Assembly (NCBI GenBank): GCA_946902985.2
Contig: OX336388.2
Location: 373,785,387-373,849,386, forward strand
DNA: 64,000 nucleotides
Direction: 5' to 3'
Source: Meconema thalassinum
Lineage: Eukaryota; Arthropoda; Insecta; Orthoptera; Tettigoniidae
A model generated the notes under the pieces. The model was not told the origin of the DNA and ran no database searches. It saw nothing but the letters and a program-made list of their open reading frames with translations. Below, in pieces: positions 42,887 through 54,339 of the stretch (position 1 is the first letter of the stretch; each line of letters opens with the position of its first letter). Both the position numbers and the translations under genes were made by a program.

Positions 42887-43763
42887 ACAAAAGGTTTAGG
42901 TAATTATTTGGGGAATATTGTCCATTAAGAGAGATATGATTAATGTTTCCCGAAAAACCCTCTTTTTTCCACCCCTTTGGTCAATGGTTGGTGGTATCAA
43001 AAAAATTAAACATACATTTTTGGCACTTATCCGATACATCGCATGAACTTTGAATGGATTCGATATTTCATGTATTAAGCGAGTTATAGCGATATTTCAC
43101 TTTTTCGAAAAATGCCCCCCATTTTCACCACCTTGGACCGATTTTGCCCATTAACGAACTTTTAAAGGCATACATAGGCCTATTACGTAAAAAATTCAAA
43201 GTGATTGGTGCAAAATTACGGCAGTTATCGTGTCCACAAGAAACTGATAAACATGTATACATATATATACACATATACATAAATTATATATAAACTTTTG
43301 AACTGACGGTGGTTTTGAGGTCTGGGGGATGTGAGACGCGAAGATATGTCAAAATTTTCTGAAGTCGAAACACGGTACCCTTTGCAATAGTTAGCTTTCT
43401 AATTTTTTTTTTTTTTTTTTTTTTTTGTCGTGTAGCCTCCTGAGAGGCCGAGTGCAGGTCTTTCTAGTCGACGCCCGTGGGCGACCTGCGCGCCGGGATG
43501 AGAGATGGAATTGATGAAGATGAATGAAACTGGGCAAGGATGTGGAAGGAAGCGGCCGTGGCCTGTCAGAAGGTACTGTCCCAGCATTTGCCTGGTGTTG
43601 AAAATGGGAAACCACGGAAAACCATTTCAAGGACAGCCGACGGTGGGGCTCGAACCCACGCGTCTACCGAGTCAGCAGAGAGCTTGGCCCCTTGACCTAA
43701 CGCAGCGCTTTAGCCCGCGCAGCCACTACTGTCGGTAGCTTTCTAATGAAATCTACCTAATAG
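42887..43763. repeat. Repeat J copy 2, interrupted by SINE-I
   Basis: Matches 612-1231 in order. The TA-rich microsatellite position is short here. SINE-I is inserted at TAGCTTTCTAAT near the right end. Confidence 0.8.
43404..43735 (-). mobile_element. SINE-I with 12-bp target duplication, inside repeat J
   Basis: 332 bp. The duplication TAGCTTTCTAAT is at 43392-43403 and 43736-43747, and the unoccupied site is seen at about 1207 in J copy 1. Minus orientation: the poly-A tail appears as T's at 43404-43425, and the head with B-box GGGTTCGAGCCCC is near 43650. The core AATGGTTTTCCGTGGTTTCC and GGCAAATGCTGGGACAGTAC is shared with SINE-E, F and G. Confidence 0.94.
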
Positions 43764-44387
43764 CGAGTCGAGTTATGCTAACAAGAGATTCTGAATACTA
43801 TTGATAGAGAGTAACGGTGTTAATAATCCGCATATCTCCAAATTAGTGAGGATGCTGGGTAAAAAAAAGCTGCAGTGTGAGATGATTGAGTTAGTTAGTT
43901 ATTGTTGTTTTAAGGGGAAGAACTACGTGGTTATCTGCCTCCAAGAGATGCTTGAGATTCCAGCTCATATACCAAAGTTAATCTGCTATAAAAGCAGTAA
44001 TGTGTTTGGCAATAGAAGCCATGTAAGTGATACATGAAATCACTTAGATTTATGCGCGCGTATAAAGGAGCACAATACTGCTCTCAAGCAGAAAATGGCG
44101 CGGCATGAGTCTCTGCAGGGGAGGACGTTAAAGCCTAAGAGGTCTTGTTTTCTTCCTTCCAGTTTCACTGCGCCACGAGTCTCGCCCGACTTTCATTAAC
44201 GTCTCAGTAAATAAGAGGGATGAGATTTCTGATTCTAATTTCGTTTGGTTAAATATTACCTCAATGGGTACGGTGTCTCCTCACAACATGCGGGACTCCA
44301 TTAACAGCTTTCTACTTTATTCACGAGTACACACCTCAGAGAATAACTAGGTTATTCCCCAAACATAAATTCGTGTATCATGTGACA
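43764..44387. other. No recognised feature
   Basis: About 0.6 kb. A 78-codon plus-strand ORF (43801-44037) has no recognisable domain. Confidence 0.45.
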
Positions 44388-45489
44388 TGAGTCGAACAGT
44401 TGCAAAACTCGTTTAATCCACTTGTGAATAAGAATCATTTTCATGAGAAACGTTTCTCTGGACTTTGCCTCGCGTATCTTTTGTGTTTGATATTTCCTAC
44501 TTTTTTTTTTGGTTTGTGTTTTTGGTTTTTGGTTTTGTGTTCGTGTTTGCTTTGAGCTTTTGCTTTTGAATTTTACTTTTTGCTTTTCTCTCTTGGTTTT
44601 GGTTCTGTGTTTGTTTTCTGCTTTTTCTTTTTTTGAATTTTGCTTTTTGCATGGTGTTTCTTGTTTTTTGGTTTTCTGCCTTTGCTTTCATTTTTAAATT
44701 TTACTTTTTGCTTCGTGTTTTTTGTTTATGGTTTTATGTTTGTTTTCTGTAAAATCAAAATTAAACAAAACAAAATAAATTAAAACAAAATAAAGCAAAA
44801 TAAAATAAAACAAAATAAAATAAAACAAAATAAACAAAAAAATGAAATAAAATAAAACAAAAATCAAAAGAAAACAAAATTAAATTAAATTAAACAAAAC
44901 AAACAAAAACTATACAAAATAAAATAAAGTAAAATAAAATAAACTAATTAAATAATAGTACATTATGCAACGAGCCTATAATGGCAATAATTAAGACACG
45001 AGTATGTTTATAAAACGAGCGTATGCGAGTTTTATAATTTCCATACGAGTGTCTTAATTACCATTATAGGCGAGTTGCGTACGACTGTTTATGTTCGACG
45101 ATAATTATTATAACTATTTTATGTTCGAAGATAAATATTCATAAATATCTGTCGAGATTTCACCAGTTTTATGTACTGAACAGAGCGCATGAGACGCAGA
45201 GAATGCATTGTAATTGACCATGGCCTCCTCGATTACCCTACTATGACACTAGGCCAGGCAGTGAAATTTAAATTAGAAGGCCGTGGAACTCAGTGCATCT
45301 AATTATCCAACTGATTAAACAACTGTTTCTTGAGCTCTGATTGGTGGGAGAAATTGTTTCATAATGAAAAATAGTGTTATAATGAGCCTCATTTTAGTAC
45401 AGTTTTCTGACAGGGTCGAACATATATAATTTTACGATATGATCCTTATTCACAAGTGGATTAAACGAGTTTTGCAACTGGACGACTCA
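44388..45489. mobile_element. Foldback element S, copy 2
   Basis: The ends are inverted: TGAGTCGAACAGTTGCAAAA, CTCGTTTAATCCACTTGTGA at 44388-44430 and the complement at about 45450-45489. The centre (44953-45120) is the palindrome shared with S copy 1. The left interior is a T-rich tract turning into an A-rich tract. Confidence 0.75.
44498..44950. repeat. T-rich tandem tract switching to an AAAAC/AAAAT tract
   Basis: 44498-44745 is T-dominated with repeated TTTTGGTTTT, TTTGCTTTT and GAATTTTACTTTTTGC; 44750-44950 is A-dominated with AAACAAAATAAAATA. The base-strand skew flips within about 10 bp. Lys/Asn/Gln or Phe/Cys-rich ORFs here are artefacts. Confidence 0.92.
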
Positions 45490-45559
45490 CATAGAAAATG
45501 ACCCGAAATTTGACCTTTTGTTTTGAATTAACTGTTCATAATAATAATAATAATAATAA

Positions 45560-45683
45560 CAATCTACGGATCAGTTCAGGGAATATGGATAAGAGACCGA
45601 CAATAGAACTACACAAACAGACAGAGACGATTACAAAGAACATCAGAAAAAGAAGGGCAATATGTTTTGGGCACATACATATG

Positions 45684-45728
<45 letters not shown>

Positions 45729-45735
45729 TAATAAT
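45560..45735 (+). pseudogene. LINE C-terminal scrap ending in (AAT)n
   Basis: The frame reads TETITKNIRKRRAICFGHIH, corresponding to EKLSDTIRKRRIDFYGHIYR in the 17-20 kb LINE, then meets an (AAT)n run (45682-45732). Another (AAT)n run at 45539-45558 precedes it. Only about 40 codons survive. Confidence 0.65.
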
Positions 45736-45844
45736 ATCGTATGGCCTCGGGTGCCGGGTGCACGCTTTGTTATTTGACACCCAGAGGGCAGCTTGCATGT
45801 CGAATTTCGTCGTTCCATGGAATTCTATGAAAGTCAAGGAGGTT

Positions 45845-46130
45845 ACATATCTAAGCTCCTTGACACTATAGCGCTTTCTAGTAGAGAAATGAGGAACTTT
45901 GTGTTGGCGGAAAATCCCGAGATTAATTTTGCCACTATGAACACGGCCTACTGAATTCAAATGGGTTCTTTAACATGCCAACAACGTATGACATGCATGT
46001 CGTGATTTTTGCACCTTTCAAAAATCACTTACCACGGCCAGGTACGAACCTGCAAGCTTGGGGTTGGCAGTCTCCCGATGCCAGCGAGGCACGAGTTAGC
46101 ACGTTAGCGCTCTCCGTCACCGCTGAGTTT
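45845..46130 (-). mobile_element. SINE-M-like copy 3
   Basis: Minus-strand SINE: the head near 46130 has AGCGCTAACGTGCTAACTCG, and the B-box region GCAGGTTCGTACCTG follows. The body has CATGTTAAAGAACCCATTTG on the minus strand. It resembles the block at 12875-13085 in layout, with diverged sequence. Confidence 0.6.
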
Positions 46131-46174
46131 TAAGGTTCGGAACAGCGAGGTCATCTGCCCCTAGCCATAGCATT

Positions 46175-47152
46175 CTTCTTCTTCTTCGCTTAGGACCACG
46201 CGAAATCAACACTTTCTAGCCTTCCTGTGGGCCCAGTATTTCTTCATTCGCAACGAGTGGGTCTGTTCCGTTGCTCTGACCATTGAAGTTGTGTAGTCTT
46301 CTTCTCTTCTTCCTCGAAACCCCACGTCTGAGTGATTTTCCTGATTTCCTTCCCGTCATGTAAGTTTGGTGATCCTAATTCATTTAAGTCTCTCTCTGTA
46401 AATTTATACCAATTCGGTCTAGTAGCCTTGTTATTTAAGAAAGTATGTATTTTGTGTGTCAGTCTGTTCGGGTCCATTCTTTCTATGTGTCCCATAAATT
46501 GGATTCTTCAAATTCACATTGTGTCAGTGATTTTGGAAACTTTTTTGTATATTTCTGTATTAGGCTTTGGCTAATGTACACCATCCTTTGTTCTCATTAT
46601 TTTACGTTCTTTCACTTCTATTTGGTGTTTTAGTGTTTTGTGTTGGAGATTGAGTGTCTCTGAAGCATAGAGAGCTTCAGGTTTGATTACAGTTGTATAT
46701 TGGCGAATTTTGCAGTTCCAGGAGAGACTCTTTTTGTTATAAATATTTCTTGTTGATTGAAAAGCAGTTTCCATTTTCTGAAGCCTCGATTCAATTGCTT
46801 TCCTTTCGTTACAGTTTGCTGTAATCCATTCACCTAAATATTTAAATTCGTTTACTCGAAAGATTTTGTTGTTGCCAATTTGAAGTTCATTTGATGCAGT
46901 TTTGATGTCAGTCATAAATTTTGTTTTTTCAAACGAGATTTGTAATCCAATTTTCGCCGCTTGTCCTTGTAGTATTTCAATTTGCTTTTGCGCGTCAGAG
47001 ATATCTTGGGCAATTAGTGCCATGTCATCAGCAAATGCTAAGCAGTCTAATTCTATGCCTTTCAGTTTTGGCCCCAGTCGATGTGTTGGTGCCATAGCAT
47101 TATTATTATAATTAGGCCTATTATTATTCCTTTCGACACATTTGGAAATCAA
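46175..47152 (-). pseudogene. RTE-like LINE, 5'-truncated, RT active site and C terminus
   Basis: From 47152 the frame holds CLAFADDMALIAQDISDAQK (the catalytic FADD motif), AKIGLQISFEKTKFM, EFKYLGEWITANCNERKA and VIKPEALYASETLNL. A frameshift near 46570 is followed by GHIERMDPNRLTHKIHTFLN and FTERDLNELGSPNLHDGKEI, ending near 46244. It is a sister of the 17-20 kb LINE at about half identity by eye. No endonuclease or RT fingers remain. A (CTT)n tail lies at 46169-46184. Confidence 0.88.
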
Positions 47153-47185
47153 ATAAAAGATACCGCATTCGCGTTGTAGACATTC

Positions 47186-47395
47186 ATACTGAGACTCCTG
47201 TCTCGAAGGTCGTCAGTTTGATTCCTGGCTCTGCCAAGAAATATAATTCTGGTTAGAGGGCTGAAACGGGATGTATTCAGCTTCGTGAGAACAAGTGGTT
47301 CATTTCCCCCACAGCCATCTTAGGAATGGTCTTTCTTTTCACTCGGGAAAATGCTGGAACGGTCCGTAACTACTCAGACCAGTACAAACATTGTA
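47186..47395 (+). repeat. SINE-G copy 4, diverged
   Basis: Contains GTTTGATTCCTGGCTCTGCC (B-box side), GGGATGTATTCAGCTTCGTG, CCACAGCCATCTTAGGAATG and the core GGGAAAATGCTGGAACGGT. The tail is missing. Confidence 0.65.
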
Positions 47396-47774
47396 GGAAT
47401 ACAGGTTATCATATACAGTATATTATTTCAGTAGTATAGATCCCTCCTGCGGCGCTCACAAGTAACCGATTGTGGCAAATGAGCATTCAAATGAAAGAAA
47501 ATAGACATTAGCAGTGACTTATTGCACTATTATTTCGTAAATATCTATAATTTCTTTTAAAACATACTTTTTTAAAAATGTATGAAGTGTGCGATTTGCA
47601 AACACCGCTGCTGTAGGAAAATACGCTCCATAATTGCTGTCCACGGGCCGCTGTGACACGTGTTTCATGTCATATTAACATTCTGAGGTATTTCCTTTAT
47701 CCTGAAATGTAAATAGTGTTCTATAATCATTTGGTTCATATAAAAACATAACCTTTCTCCTTAAGTCTCTCATT
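47396..47774. other. No recognised feature
   Basis: AT-rich, no boundary or coding frame recognised. Confidence 0.45.
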
Positions 47775-47836
47775 ATAAACCTACTGGGGACAGTGGGGTT
47801 TGTGAACATGCGAGATTTCTCGCACGGATCCGCTAG
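47775..47836 (+). repeat. Helitron-like element N, 3'-end remnant
   Basis: TGCGAGATTTCTCGCA hairpin (47809-47824), CGGATCCG, then CTAG (47833-47836) and T. Only the last part of family N is recognisable here; the remainder has diverged or belongs to a related Helitron. Confidence 0.6.
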
Positions 47837-48447
47837 TCAAACAAATTTCGCAAACCACACACACACACAGTGTGAGAGGGCCACGATGCTCTGAGCCCCT
47901 CAATGGCAACAATAACACCACCAGATATCAGACCCTACGGTCTGTTGAGACCACGAACAGACTATCATTTACATCTGGACCACTGTCCAAAGGTCTAAAC
48001 CTAAAGCCTTTCGTTAGAGAAACCAAAAGCTGAGTTTATTTCTTCATTCAGCAGCTGTAAATGTGGAAATTATATGGTCTTCCAGGCGTCAGAAGACTGA
48101 AAATGAAGTGTAGACGAGGTCAGTGATTAAACTTTAGGCTAATATCCGCCGACATGGTAGAAGTGCATCATAATGGTGAGGTTGACATCATAAAGACACG
48201 GCTCCATACAAGCCGCTTCCTGCTGCAATGAATAAGTTATAGACCTATGTCCAGCCCTGGGGATTACAGTGTCACTTGTACTGCCACATGTCTGCGGCCA
48301 GGCTCACAGTACCTTGGACGATGGCTTTGACCCTAGAATGCTAACATCATTCAGTTGGTGCTTAAAACTAATAATACGTTTAATTTACGTGCATTACGAA
48401 CTTTGTGCAAAGGCACCAATTATTTAAATGGTTCAAATTAATATATA
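47837..48447. other. No recognised feature
   Basis: About 0.6 kb without ORFs or repeat boundaries. Confidence 0.45.
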
Positions 48448-49040
48448 CTAGCATTACCCATCGCGGCTTCGCCCGCGAATATTCTAGTTGTAAAGAGTAC
48501 ACTTAGCAAAATCGCAATCATGAATGCTATGACTGATTTATCCTTGGTATGAGTAATCAGACTTTATCAATTCAGCTACTGGTGCAGTGGTTAGTGGTTT
48601 GTCATTCCTTCATAGGTATATCAGAGCGAAGTTAGTTTCCTGGGAATATCACAGACACTGTTAATTTAAGGGCCTTTAAATGTGGTTTTCGGAGACCCTT
48701 TATAGTCGGGTGAAAAAGACCTTTCATACCACACTCACACGTGAAAATTGCGTGAAAGAAATCTAGAGTGCCTATTGACCCCCTTAAGCGCATTATACTG
48801 TATGTATTGATGAATTTTACAGCTTAATTTGGTTCCATGATATCCTTATAACCGTCTAGAAACTTTCACAGTAATGTAATAATCGGAATTGCATTGCGTC
48901 TTAAAGAAATAGATGGACCTGTGAGATACTGTTACCATGGTTACCGTGTTGCATTCTTTCATTATTTCATTGTAAATATACATGTTTTAAGGTATTTATT
49001 TAATTGTGAGGCATTTAAAGAGTAAGTGAGTGCGTTTCGC
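48448..49040 (-). mobile_element. Helitron-type element O, copy 2
   Basis: 593 bp, inverted relative to copy 1 and colinear throughout. The 3' end on the minus strand has hairpin CGCGGGCGAAGCCGCG, ATGGGTAATG and CTAG (48448-48451), then T. Identity by eye is above 90 percent. Confidence 0.87.
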
Positions 49041-50854
49041 GCACGATTTGGGTTATGCTGAACCTGTAGGTACCCCATATGTGTAGGTTGGTGTTAATGG
49101 GACCTTATTTTTGGAATAAAACTGGAATGGGACCTTAGCAGAATGATATAGGGAGGGATTTCGTATGTCTGTCTGTTAGGTAGTCAACCCTAAGCTGGTT
49201 GGATCCTCAAAAAGTGCCACCGTTAGGTTATGTGGGTAAATACCCACAAAAACCCAAGGCAGCGATATATTCAGGCGTACTATGCAAGAAGAGGAGTGAG
49301 GTATTTTGCCATTGCTTTCCACCCTGAGTGAGAAAAGCAGTACTAACCCTATGAGTAGAACCTTTCACAGCATCCCCTGAATGTCATTACTAAGCACCAC
49401 CCATACCTCAGTAGCTTCCATATGAGTGAGACTGAGACAGCGGTGAAAAGCCACATTTTACTCTAGCCCGTGCCTACAGACAAATGCAAATGTACTGCAT
49501 TTATATACAATGAATCATCTGTGGTCATTGAAGCTTAATACGTTAAGTTCAATCTTAAATACAACTAGTACAGAAGTCGTTTACTTTGACGTAAATAGCA
49601 GTACGTAATCTCTCCAGCCTTTTATACTGTCTCTGGTTGTTTTTATAATCCCTCGGAAGTGATGTGACATATGTACATTAAATTCCCCACCTCTTTGTTA
49701 TTGGCACGGAGAAACCAATATGTTGTTAAATTCCACGATAGTATCCATGCAATTCTTTGCCTCTAGAACTGATTGGCATTAATAACAAAAGCATTGACAT
49801 CACCACCATGGACAAGTAGGAGCACTGTTGGAAGATAGTGAGGTGGGGACAGATATAGAGGGAATTCTAAGCAGTTAAATTATTTATACACGTAAATTTT
49901 ACGTATGTTAGTATTGTAGGATTAATTTATACGCACACTATTTATGCGCACGTTAAAAGTCAAGAAAAACGCCAATCACTGACCCAAGAGCGGGGTGTAG
50001 GCAACGATAAATACTCTCCCTGCGCCTGGCGTTCACAATTCCCGAATTCAGATTATTCCACCCTTTGAAGTATTAGAAGCCATTTTTCAGAGTTGCCTAG
50101 TAATCTATTACAGAATGCTTTACAGTCGGTCAACACGATTGTGCCCAATTATATGTACACTTATTCCAACACCCTAACCTGCATAGGGCTGTAAATAGTT
50201 CAATACTACTAGTTTTAAGTTGACATTTGTTGTGAGCTGTGATATACAGGCTGTAGAAGGGTCAAAAGCACCCGAAACATGTCCCCATGAGTAAATAAAT
50301 CTTTTTTATCAGGCAATTTTAAGTATTGATTGGGCGGAAAAATTAACCCATTAAATTACAAGTAGTTATTTGTCGATAAGGACCAAATCCTAATGATCCT
50401 TATTAACTCTCTTCCACGATTGTTAGTTAGCATTTTAGAATATTGTGCTTGGAGTGGCTTGGCTAGTTTCAATGGGAAATTCTAAAGGCGGCTAAAATTT
50501 CAGCGAGGGATTATTATTTTTTGCTTTTATAGGTTTCTGTATTCTAGATAATAGTATAATGGTATAAACAAACCATCCTTTTAGTCATTCTCTTATCGGC
50601 TGCTTCTTCATTCGACATAATCTCTATTATAATGGAGAAATGATTCAACTTGGAAAAACACCTCTGTTTTCGAGCAGCTTGCAAATAGTGATCCTTTACA
50701 AAGAGCAATAAGCCGCTTAACGGGCATACTCACTACCAAATGTGGCAGGTAGAGAGATAAAGAAAATAATAGAAAATGGAAAAGGTTTATGATAGCCTAA
50801 CAGAGGGTAGAAAAATACGCCACACATAGGAAGTCTTTCTTTCTTTCTTTTTTT
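49041..50854. other. No recognised gene
   Basis: About 1.8 kb, the longest stretch here with neither clear ORFs nor recognised repeats. A segment near 50235-50300 (GTAGAAGGGTCAAAAGCACC, CGAAACATGTCC) is of a type often seen at ends of arthropod retroelements, but no element could be delimited. May be unique DNA. Confidence 0.4.
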
Positions 50855-50866
50855 AAATTACTTTAT

Positions 50867-51282
50867 GTCGCCTCCGTAGCGTAGCGGTCAGCATGGTCCT
50901 GGGTTCGATCCCCTGCTCTGCCACGAAATTTGAAAAGTGGTATGGGGACTGGGACGGGATCTACTCAGCTTCGGGTGGCCCAAATGAGTAGAGGGGGTTC
51001 AATTCCCATCTTAGCCATCCTCGAAGTCTTCGGGAAAATGCCGGGATGGTACCTACTCTAAGGCCACGGTCGCCTCCTTCCCCCTTCCTTGTCAATCCCT
51101 TACCATCCCTCATGAGGCCCCTGTTCGCTGGGCCTGGGCGAGGTGCTGATCACACCTCCCCAGTTGTATCCAAACCAACCAAGTGTTCTCTGCAGTAGGA
51201 CACTGACTGGAAAGGCGGTAGTGGTGAGTTCCCTCGCTGAGTACGTAGGTACCACCAACCTGGAGGGTAAAATAAACTAAAA
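50867..51282 (+). mobile_element. SINE-F with 12-bp target duplication
   Basis: The duplication AAATTACTTTAT is at 50855-50866 and 51283-51294. The head is CGTAGCGTAGCGGTCAGCAT with B-box GGTTCGATCCCC. The core is GGGAAAATGCCGGGATGGTA and AAGGCCACGGTCGCCTCCTT, and the tail ends in A's. It lies just outside the young LTR element. Confidence 0.93.
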
Positions 51283-51619
51283 AAATTACTTTATTTATAG
51301 CAGTGTACAGCCTCCCAGGGGTATGCACCCCTTGGAGACCATCCCCCCGGCATCTGGCTAAATCCCCTAAATGGCAACCCTTGGAAAGCCGGGACAACAT
51401 CCATCAATACTGTAAGGACAGCTTGCTACTCCATAAAGCAGCTCAATCCTTGCACAATCATTACACACAGCAACATATTATTAACTGGGGCAGCATGCCA
51501 TCACAATGCTGACAGCAGGGTGCCAAAAGGTATAAGAAGGCGTCTTAATGAGGTCAAAGGATCTCTCCATTATCAGTGCTTCAACGATACGGCCGAAGGC
51601 TACGCCGGTGTCACCAGAG

Positions 51620-51621
51620 GT
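51620..51621 (+). promoter_or_regulatory. Candidate splice donor in the 5' LTR
   Basis: CCAGAG|GTAAGTCAGT is a near-perfect donor. If transcription starts upstream of it in the LTR, it could splice to the env-like region. The same site is in the 3' LTR at about 62203. Use is not shown. Confidence 0.4.
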
Positions 51622-51736
51622 AAGTCAGTCGTGTTCAGAGTTCCTACTTTTGTAACCTCTAACCCACAACTTGTACTTTACATTGTGAACATAAACTACA
51701 TTCCCCACAAGGGACTCATACTCAGAATTACAGACC

Positions 51737-51742
51737 AATAAA
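51737..51742 (+). terminator. Polyadenylation signal AATAAA in the 5' LTR
   Basis: AATAAA; the equivalent in the 3' LTR is 62320-62325 and would end the element's RNA. It also contains the stop codon of the LTR-embedded frame. Confidence 0.6.
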
Positions 51743-52167
51743 CACTTGGTCCACACTCTACACTAGCATTACTGTTTATACGCCTCTTTACATCCAAACG
51801 CCCTTCCTTATTCCCGTCACAGTCAGACGTGACATACGGTAGCTTAATAGCGCTAACTCAGACATCATTGTATTTCTCGTGGCGGCCAGGCTACTAAGAG
51901 GAGCGCGTGCCACACCGCTGACACGAGTAAAGTGATTATATAATAAGCAGCCGGCTGGGCATCCAGCACGTTGACCCGCGTACTAAAACTACATCCCCTA
52001 AATTACAGCCTTTAGAAGGAACGCCCCCTAGTTCCTAACACACCACAACACTCTACACTGGTCAGCTTACCCTGCCAAGGGAAGCTACCCTTTTTTAGGC
52101 ACCACCTTATAAATTAATACAATAACTCTTCCTTTTAGATCCACCCCCAAATAAGGGATCTAAAACA

Positions 52168-52190
52168 CTGGTGGAGGCGCGGGACTACGC
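52168..52190 (+). promoter_or_regulatory. Candidate primer-binding site
   Basis: Directly after the LTR end CA comes CTGGTGGAGGCGCGGGAC. TGG one base in is expected opposite a tRNA CCA end. I could not match it to a tRNA from memory. Confidence 0.5.
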
Positions 52191-52319
52191 ACAATAGAAC
52201 GGGACTCAACCAACGAGCCCTCGTAGTCAAAGCGACCCCTTCCGTACCGCAAAAAGCCAAGCAAATAGTGAAAAAAAAATTTTTAACCTCATATTGCGTC
52301 ACACATTTTTTTAAATTAA

Positions 52320-54293
52320 ATGTCCACATTTAGAACTACATTAAGAGACTTTGCACACCATTTGTCGGCTAGTACGACTCCACTCCTGCCGAAGCTAAAA
52401 ATTAGGAACGGTGACTTAATAACTGACCAGACTGCAGTACAACTTCTCAGGGACCTTGAATTCAAAACAGCACAGATCCGTGCTCAACACCCTGCCGCCG
52501 CAGCACAGGTTATACATTTTACACGGTCCCAGGCCAGTGAACACACACAAGAGTCACCAGTATCCAGCGCTAGTGAGGTAGATTGCCTGCCAACACTCCA
52601 CCCCCTATTGTTGCAGCAACTACAGATCACAGAGCAGAAAGCCAGTAACCTGCTAGAGCGCATTACGGAGCTACTAGAGACAGACACTATCAAAGCCAAT
52701 AATCACACAACAGAAGCGGTTCTTGACATCCACACTATTTTGGAAACAGTAAAACAGGATTTAGACAGAACCGTACACATAGTTAGCTCCGCACAGTACG
52801 ACAACACACCATCCATCAGCACAGACATATCAGGTGACGAGCCACCTGGTAACGTAACACAGGTGTCCTACACGGGAAGCGAGGCTAATTCCCCTCTAAA
52901 CAGCCTAAACACCTCGACACACAGCCAACGAAACACAGCCGAGAACGACATGAATAGACACACTGAGTACCCCATGATCCACCCCACAAAGTTCACGGGG
53001 GAAGGCCAGGATCCCGAGGAATACCTCAAGGCCTTCAATAGAACGGCTCGGATCAATGGTTGGAGCGAGGAAGTTAGGAAACGGCTCCTTCCTGCCTATC
53101 TCACAAAGGCGGCCATGACATGGTATGAGCTCCATGAGGACGCACTAGAGGCTGCCACATGGGAGGAAACCGCGGTAATGTTGAAGGATGAGTTCCAGCT
53201 TATACCAGACGATGACGATCTCTATGACCAGATTAGACAGAGGTCACAGGGACCCAAAGAGAGCGCCCAGGCATACATCAATGTTAAATTGATAATGTGC
53301 GAAAAGTACAATGCAGCAATGACGAATAAACAGAAAGTCAAGCTGTTAATGCAGGGCCTCAGACCAGCCATAGTAGAAAAGCTATGCATCATGAACAACC
53401 CCACGGTCCAACATATGTTGAATAACATAAAGACCATAGAGGAGGGGAGAAAGATCACGGAAAAGGCTACGGAAAAAGCCGTGGATCTGCACTTCAAAAC
53501 TCGGAAAGACGACACTAATGACAAAATAGACGAATTAGTGGACAGGATGGAGAAACTGACCATAGCTGCCATCCAAGCGGGCGGGAGACCGCCAGGGGAT
53601 GAGCAAGCAGACAAACGAGAACACTATCATCCTGAGAGGGACAGGGGGTACACAGAGAGGAGACGCTACGGGAGGGAAGAAAATTACTACCCTCCACAGC
53701 GGCCAACAACACCTCCCCCACAGGATAGGCCACACTACCCTCCTCGGTACTCACCGATAGCATACACGGACACAGAGCCGACGTACCCCTCAAGGCGTTC
53801 GCCATCTCCGTACACACGGGAGTACTACCCCGAGGAGTACGACCACGACATCCCCCGACGAAACAGCCCGCCACCTACGCTGCCCCACAATACAGGGCAG
53901 ACAGGGAGTACCGGGAATATTCGCCCCCACGCGGGCAAGGTTATGCAGCCCCGCAGTACAGGGGAAATGGGGAATATCGGGAGAACCCGCCCCCACGCAG
54001 CCAACGTTATGCAGCCCCGCAGTACAGGGGAAATGGGGAATATCGGGAGAACCCGCCCCCACGCAGCCAAGGCTATGCGGCCCCGCAGTACAAGGGAAAT
54101 TGGGAACAGCGAGAAAACCCACCCTCGACCAGACAGGGGTATGCAGCTGACCAATATAGGGAAAAGGGGAACCGACGGGAACACCCGCCCCAGCAGCAGC
54201 AGACATACACCCCACCCTGGCGGAGACAGAATAACGGACAACAGGGCAATAACCGACAAGGAAGGAAACCCACTAGAGAAAGGGACAACATAG
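52320..54293 (+). CDS. gag: Gag polyprotein of LTR element 1
   Basis: 657 codons from the ATG at 52320, the first after the LTR and leader. Gag forms the particle that packages element RNA. Residues about 95-150 are helical (leucine-rich, KQDLDRTVHI). Residues about 220-385 fit a retrotransposon Gag domain: FTGEGQDPEEYLKAFNRTAR, AAMTWYELHEDALEAATWEE, EFQLIPDDDDLYDQIRQRSQ, LMQGLRPAIVEKL. The C-terminal third is rich in Pro, Arg and Tyr and has no CCHC knuckle. From 53889 an exact 66-bp period recurs five times (53889, 53955, 54021, 54087, 54153). In this frame it gives Gly/Arg/Met repeats. The other frame gives GYAAPQYRGNGEYRENPPPR repeats, which continue the upstream Tyr/Arg/Pro bias. That frame ends at 54446-54448, so a frame change near 53870 is likely. 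A working pol fusion is absent. Confidence 0.85.
   Translation: MSTFRTTLRDFAHHLSASTTPLLPKLKIRNGDLITDQTAVQLLRDLEFKTAQIRAQHPAAAAQVIHFTRSQASEHTQESPVSSASEVDCLPTLHPLLLQQLQITEQKASNLLERITELLETDTIKANNHTTEAVLDIHTILETVKQDLDRTVHIVSSAQYDNTPSISTDISGDEPPGNVTQVSYTGSEANSPLNSLNTSTHSQRNTAENDMNRHTEYPMIHPTKFTGEGQDPEEYLKAFNRTARINGWSEEVRKRLLPAYLTKAAMTWYELHEDALEAATWEETAVMLKDEFQLIPDDDDLYDQIRQRSQGPKESAQAYINVKLIMCEKYNAAMTNKQKVKLLMQGLRPAIVEKLCIMNNPTVQHMLNNIKTIEEGRKITEKATEKAVDLHFKTRKDDTNDKIDELVDRMEKLTIAAIQAGGRPPGDEQADKREHYHPERDRGYTERRRYGREENYYPPQRPTTPPPQDRPHYPPRYSPIAYTDTEPTYPSRRSPSPYTREYYPEEYDHDIPRRNSPPPTLPHNTGQTGSTGNIRPHAGKVMQPRSTGEMGNIGRTRPHAANVMQPRSTGEMGNIGRTRPHAAKAMRPRSTREIGNSEKTHPRPDRGMQLTNIGKRGTDGNTRPSSSRHTPHPGGDRITDNRAITDKEGNPLEKGTT
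53889..54218 (+). repeat. 66-bp tandem repeat in the gag 3' end, five units
   Basis: AATACAGG or AGTACAGG anchors lie at 53889, 53955, 54021, 54087 and 54153, each 66 bp apart. Units 2 and 3 are almost identical and the outer units are more diverged. 66 is divisible by three, so all frames remain open and the frame cannot be chosen from openness alone. Confidence 0.95.
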
Positions 54294-54339
54294 ACAAACA
54301 CACGAAGGATCCCAGAGAGCCCTTATCACACAGATTGAT

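Larger units (their letters stand above)
51304..52167 (+). repeat. 5' LTR of element 1
   Basis: 864 bp, TGTACAGCC...CTAAAACA (TG/CA ends). It differs from the 3' LTR at about four places: GGCTAAAT/GGATAAAT, GGGTGCC/GGGCGCC, and AGAAGG/ATAGG in the CCTTTA region, including one 1-bp indel. It contains AATAAA at 51737-51742 and a consensus splice donor AGAGGTAAGT (GT at 51620). Confidence 0.96.

Noticed and set aside
45536..45960. Poly-Ile, poly-Tyr and poly-Asn ORFs
   Set aside because: They arise from (AAT)n microsatellites.
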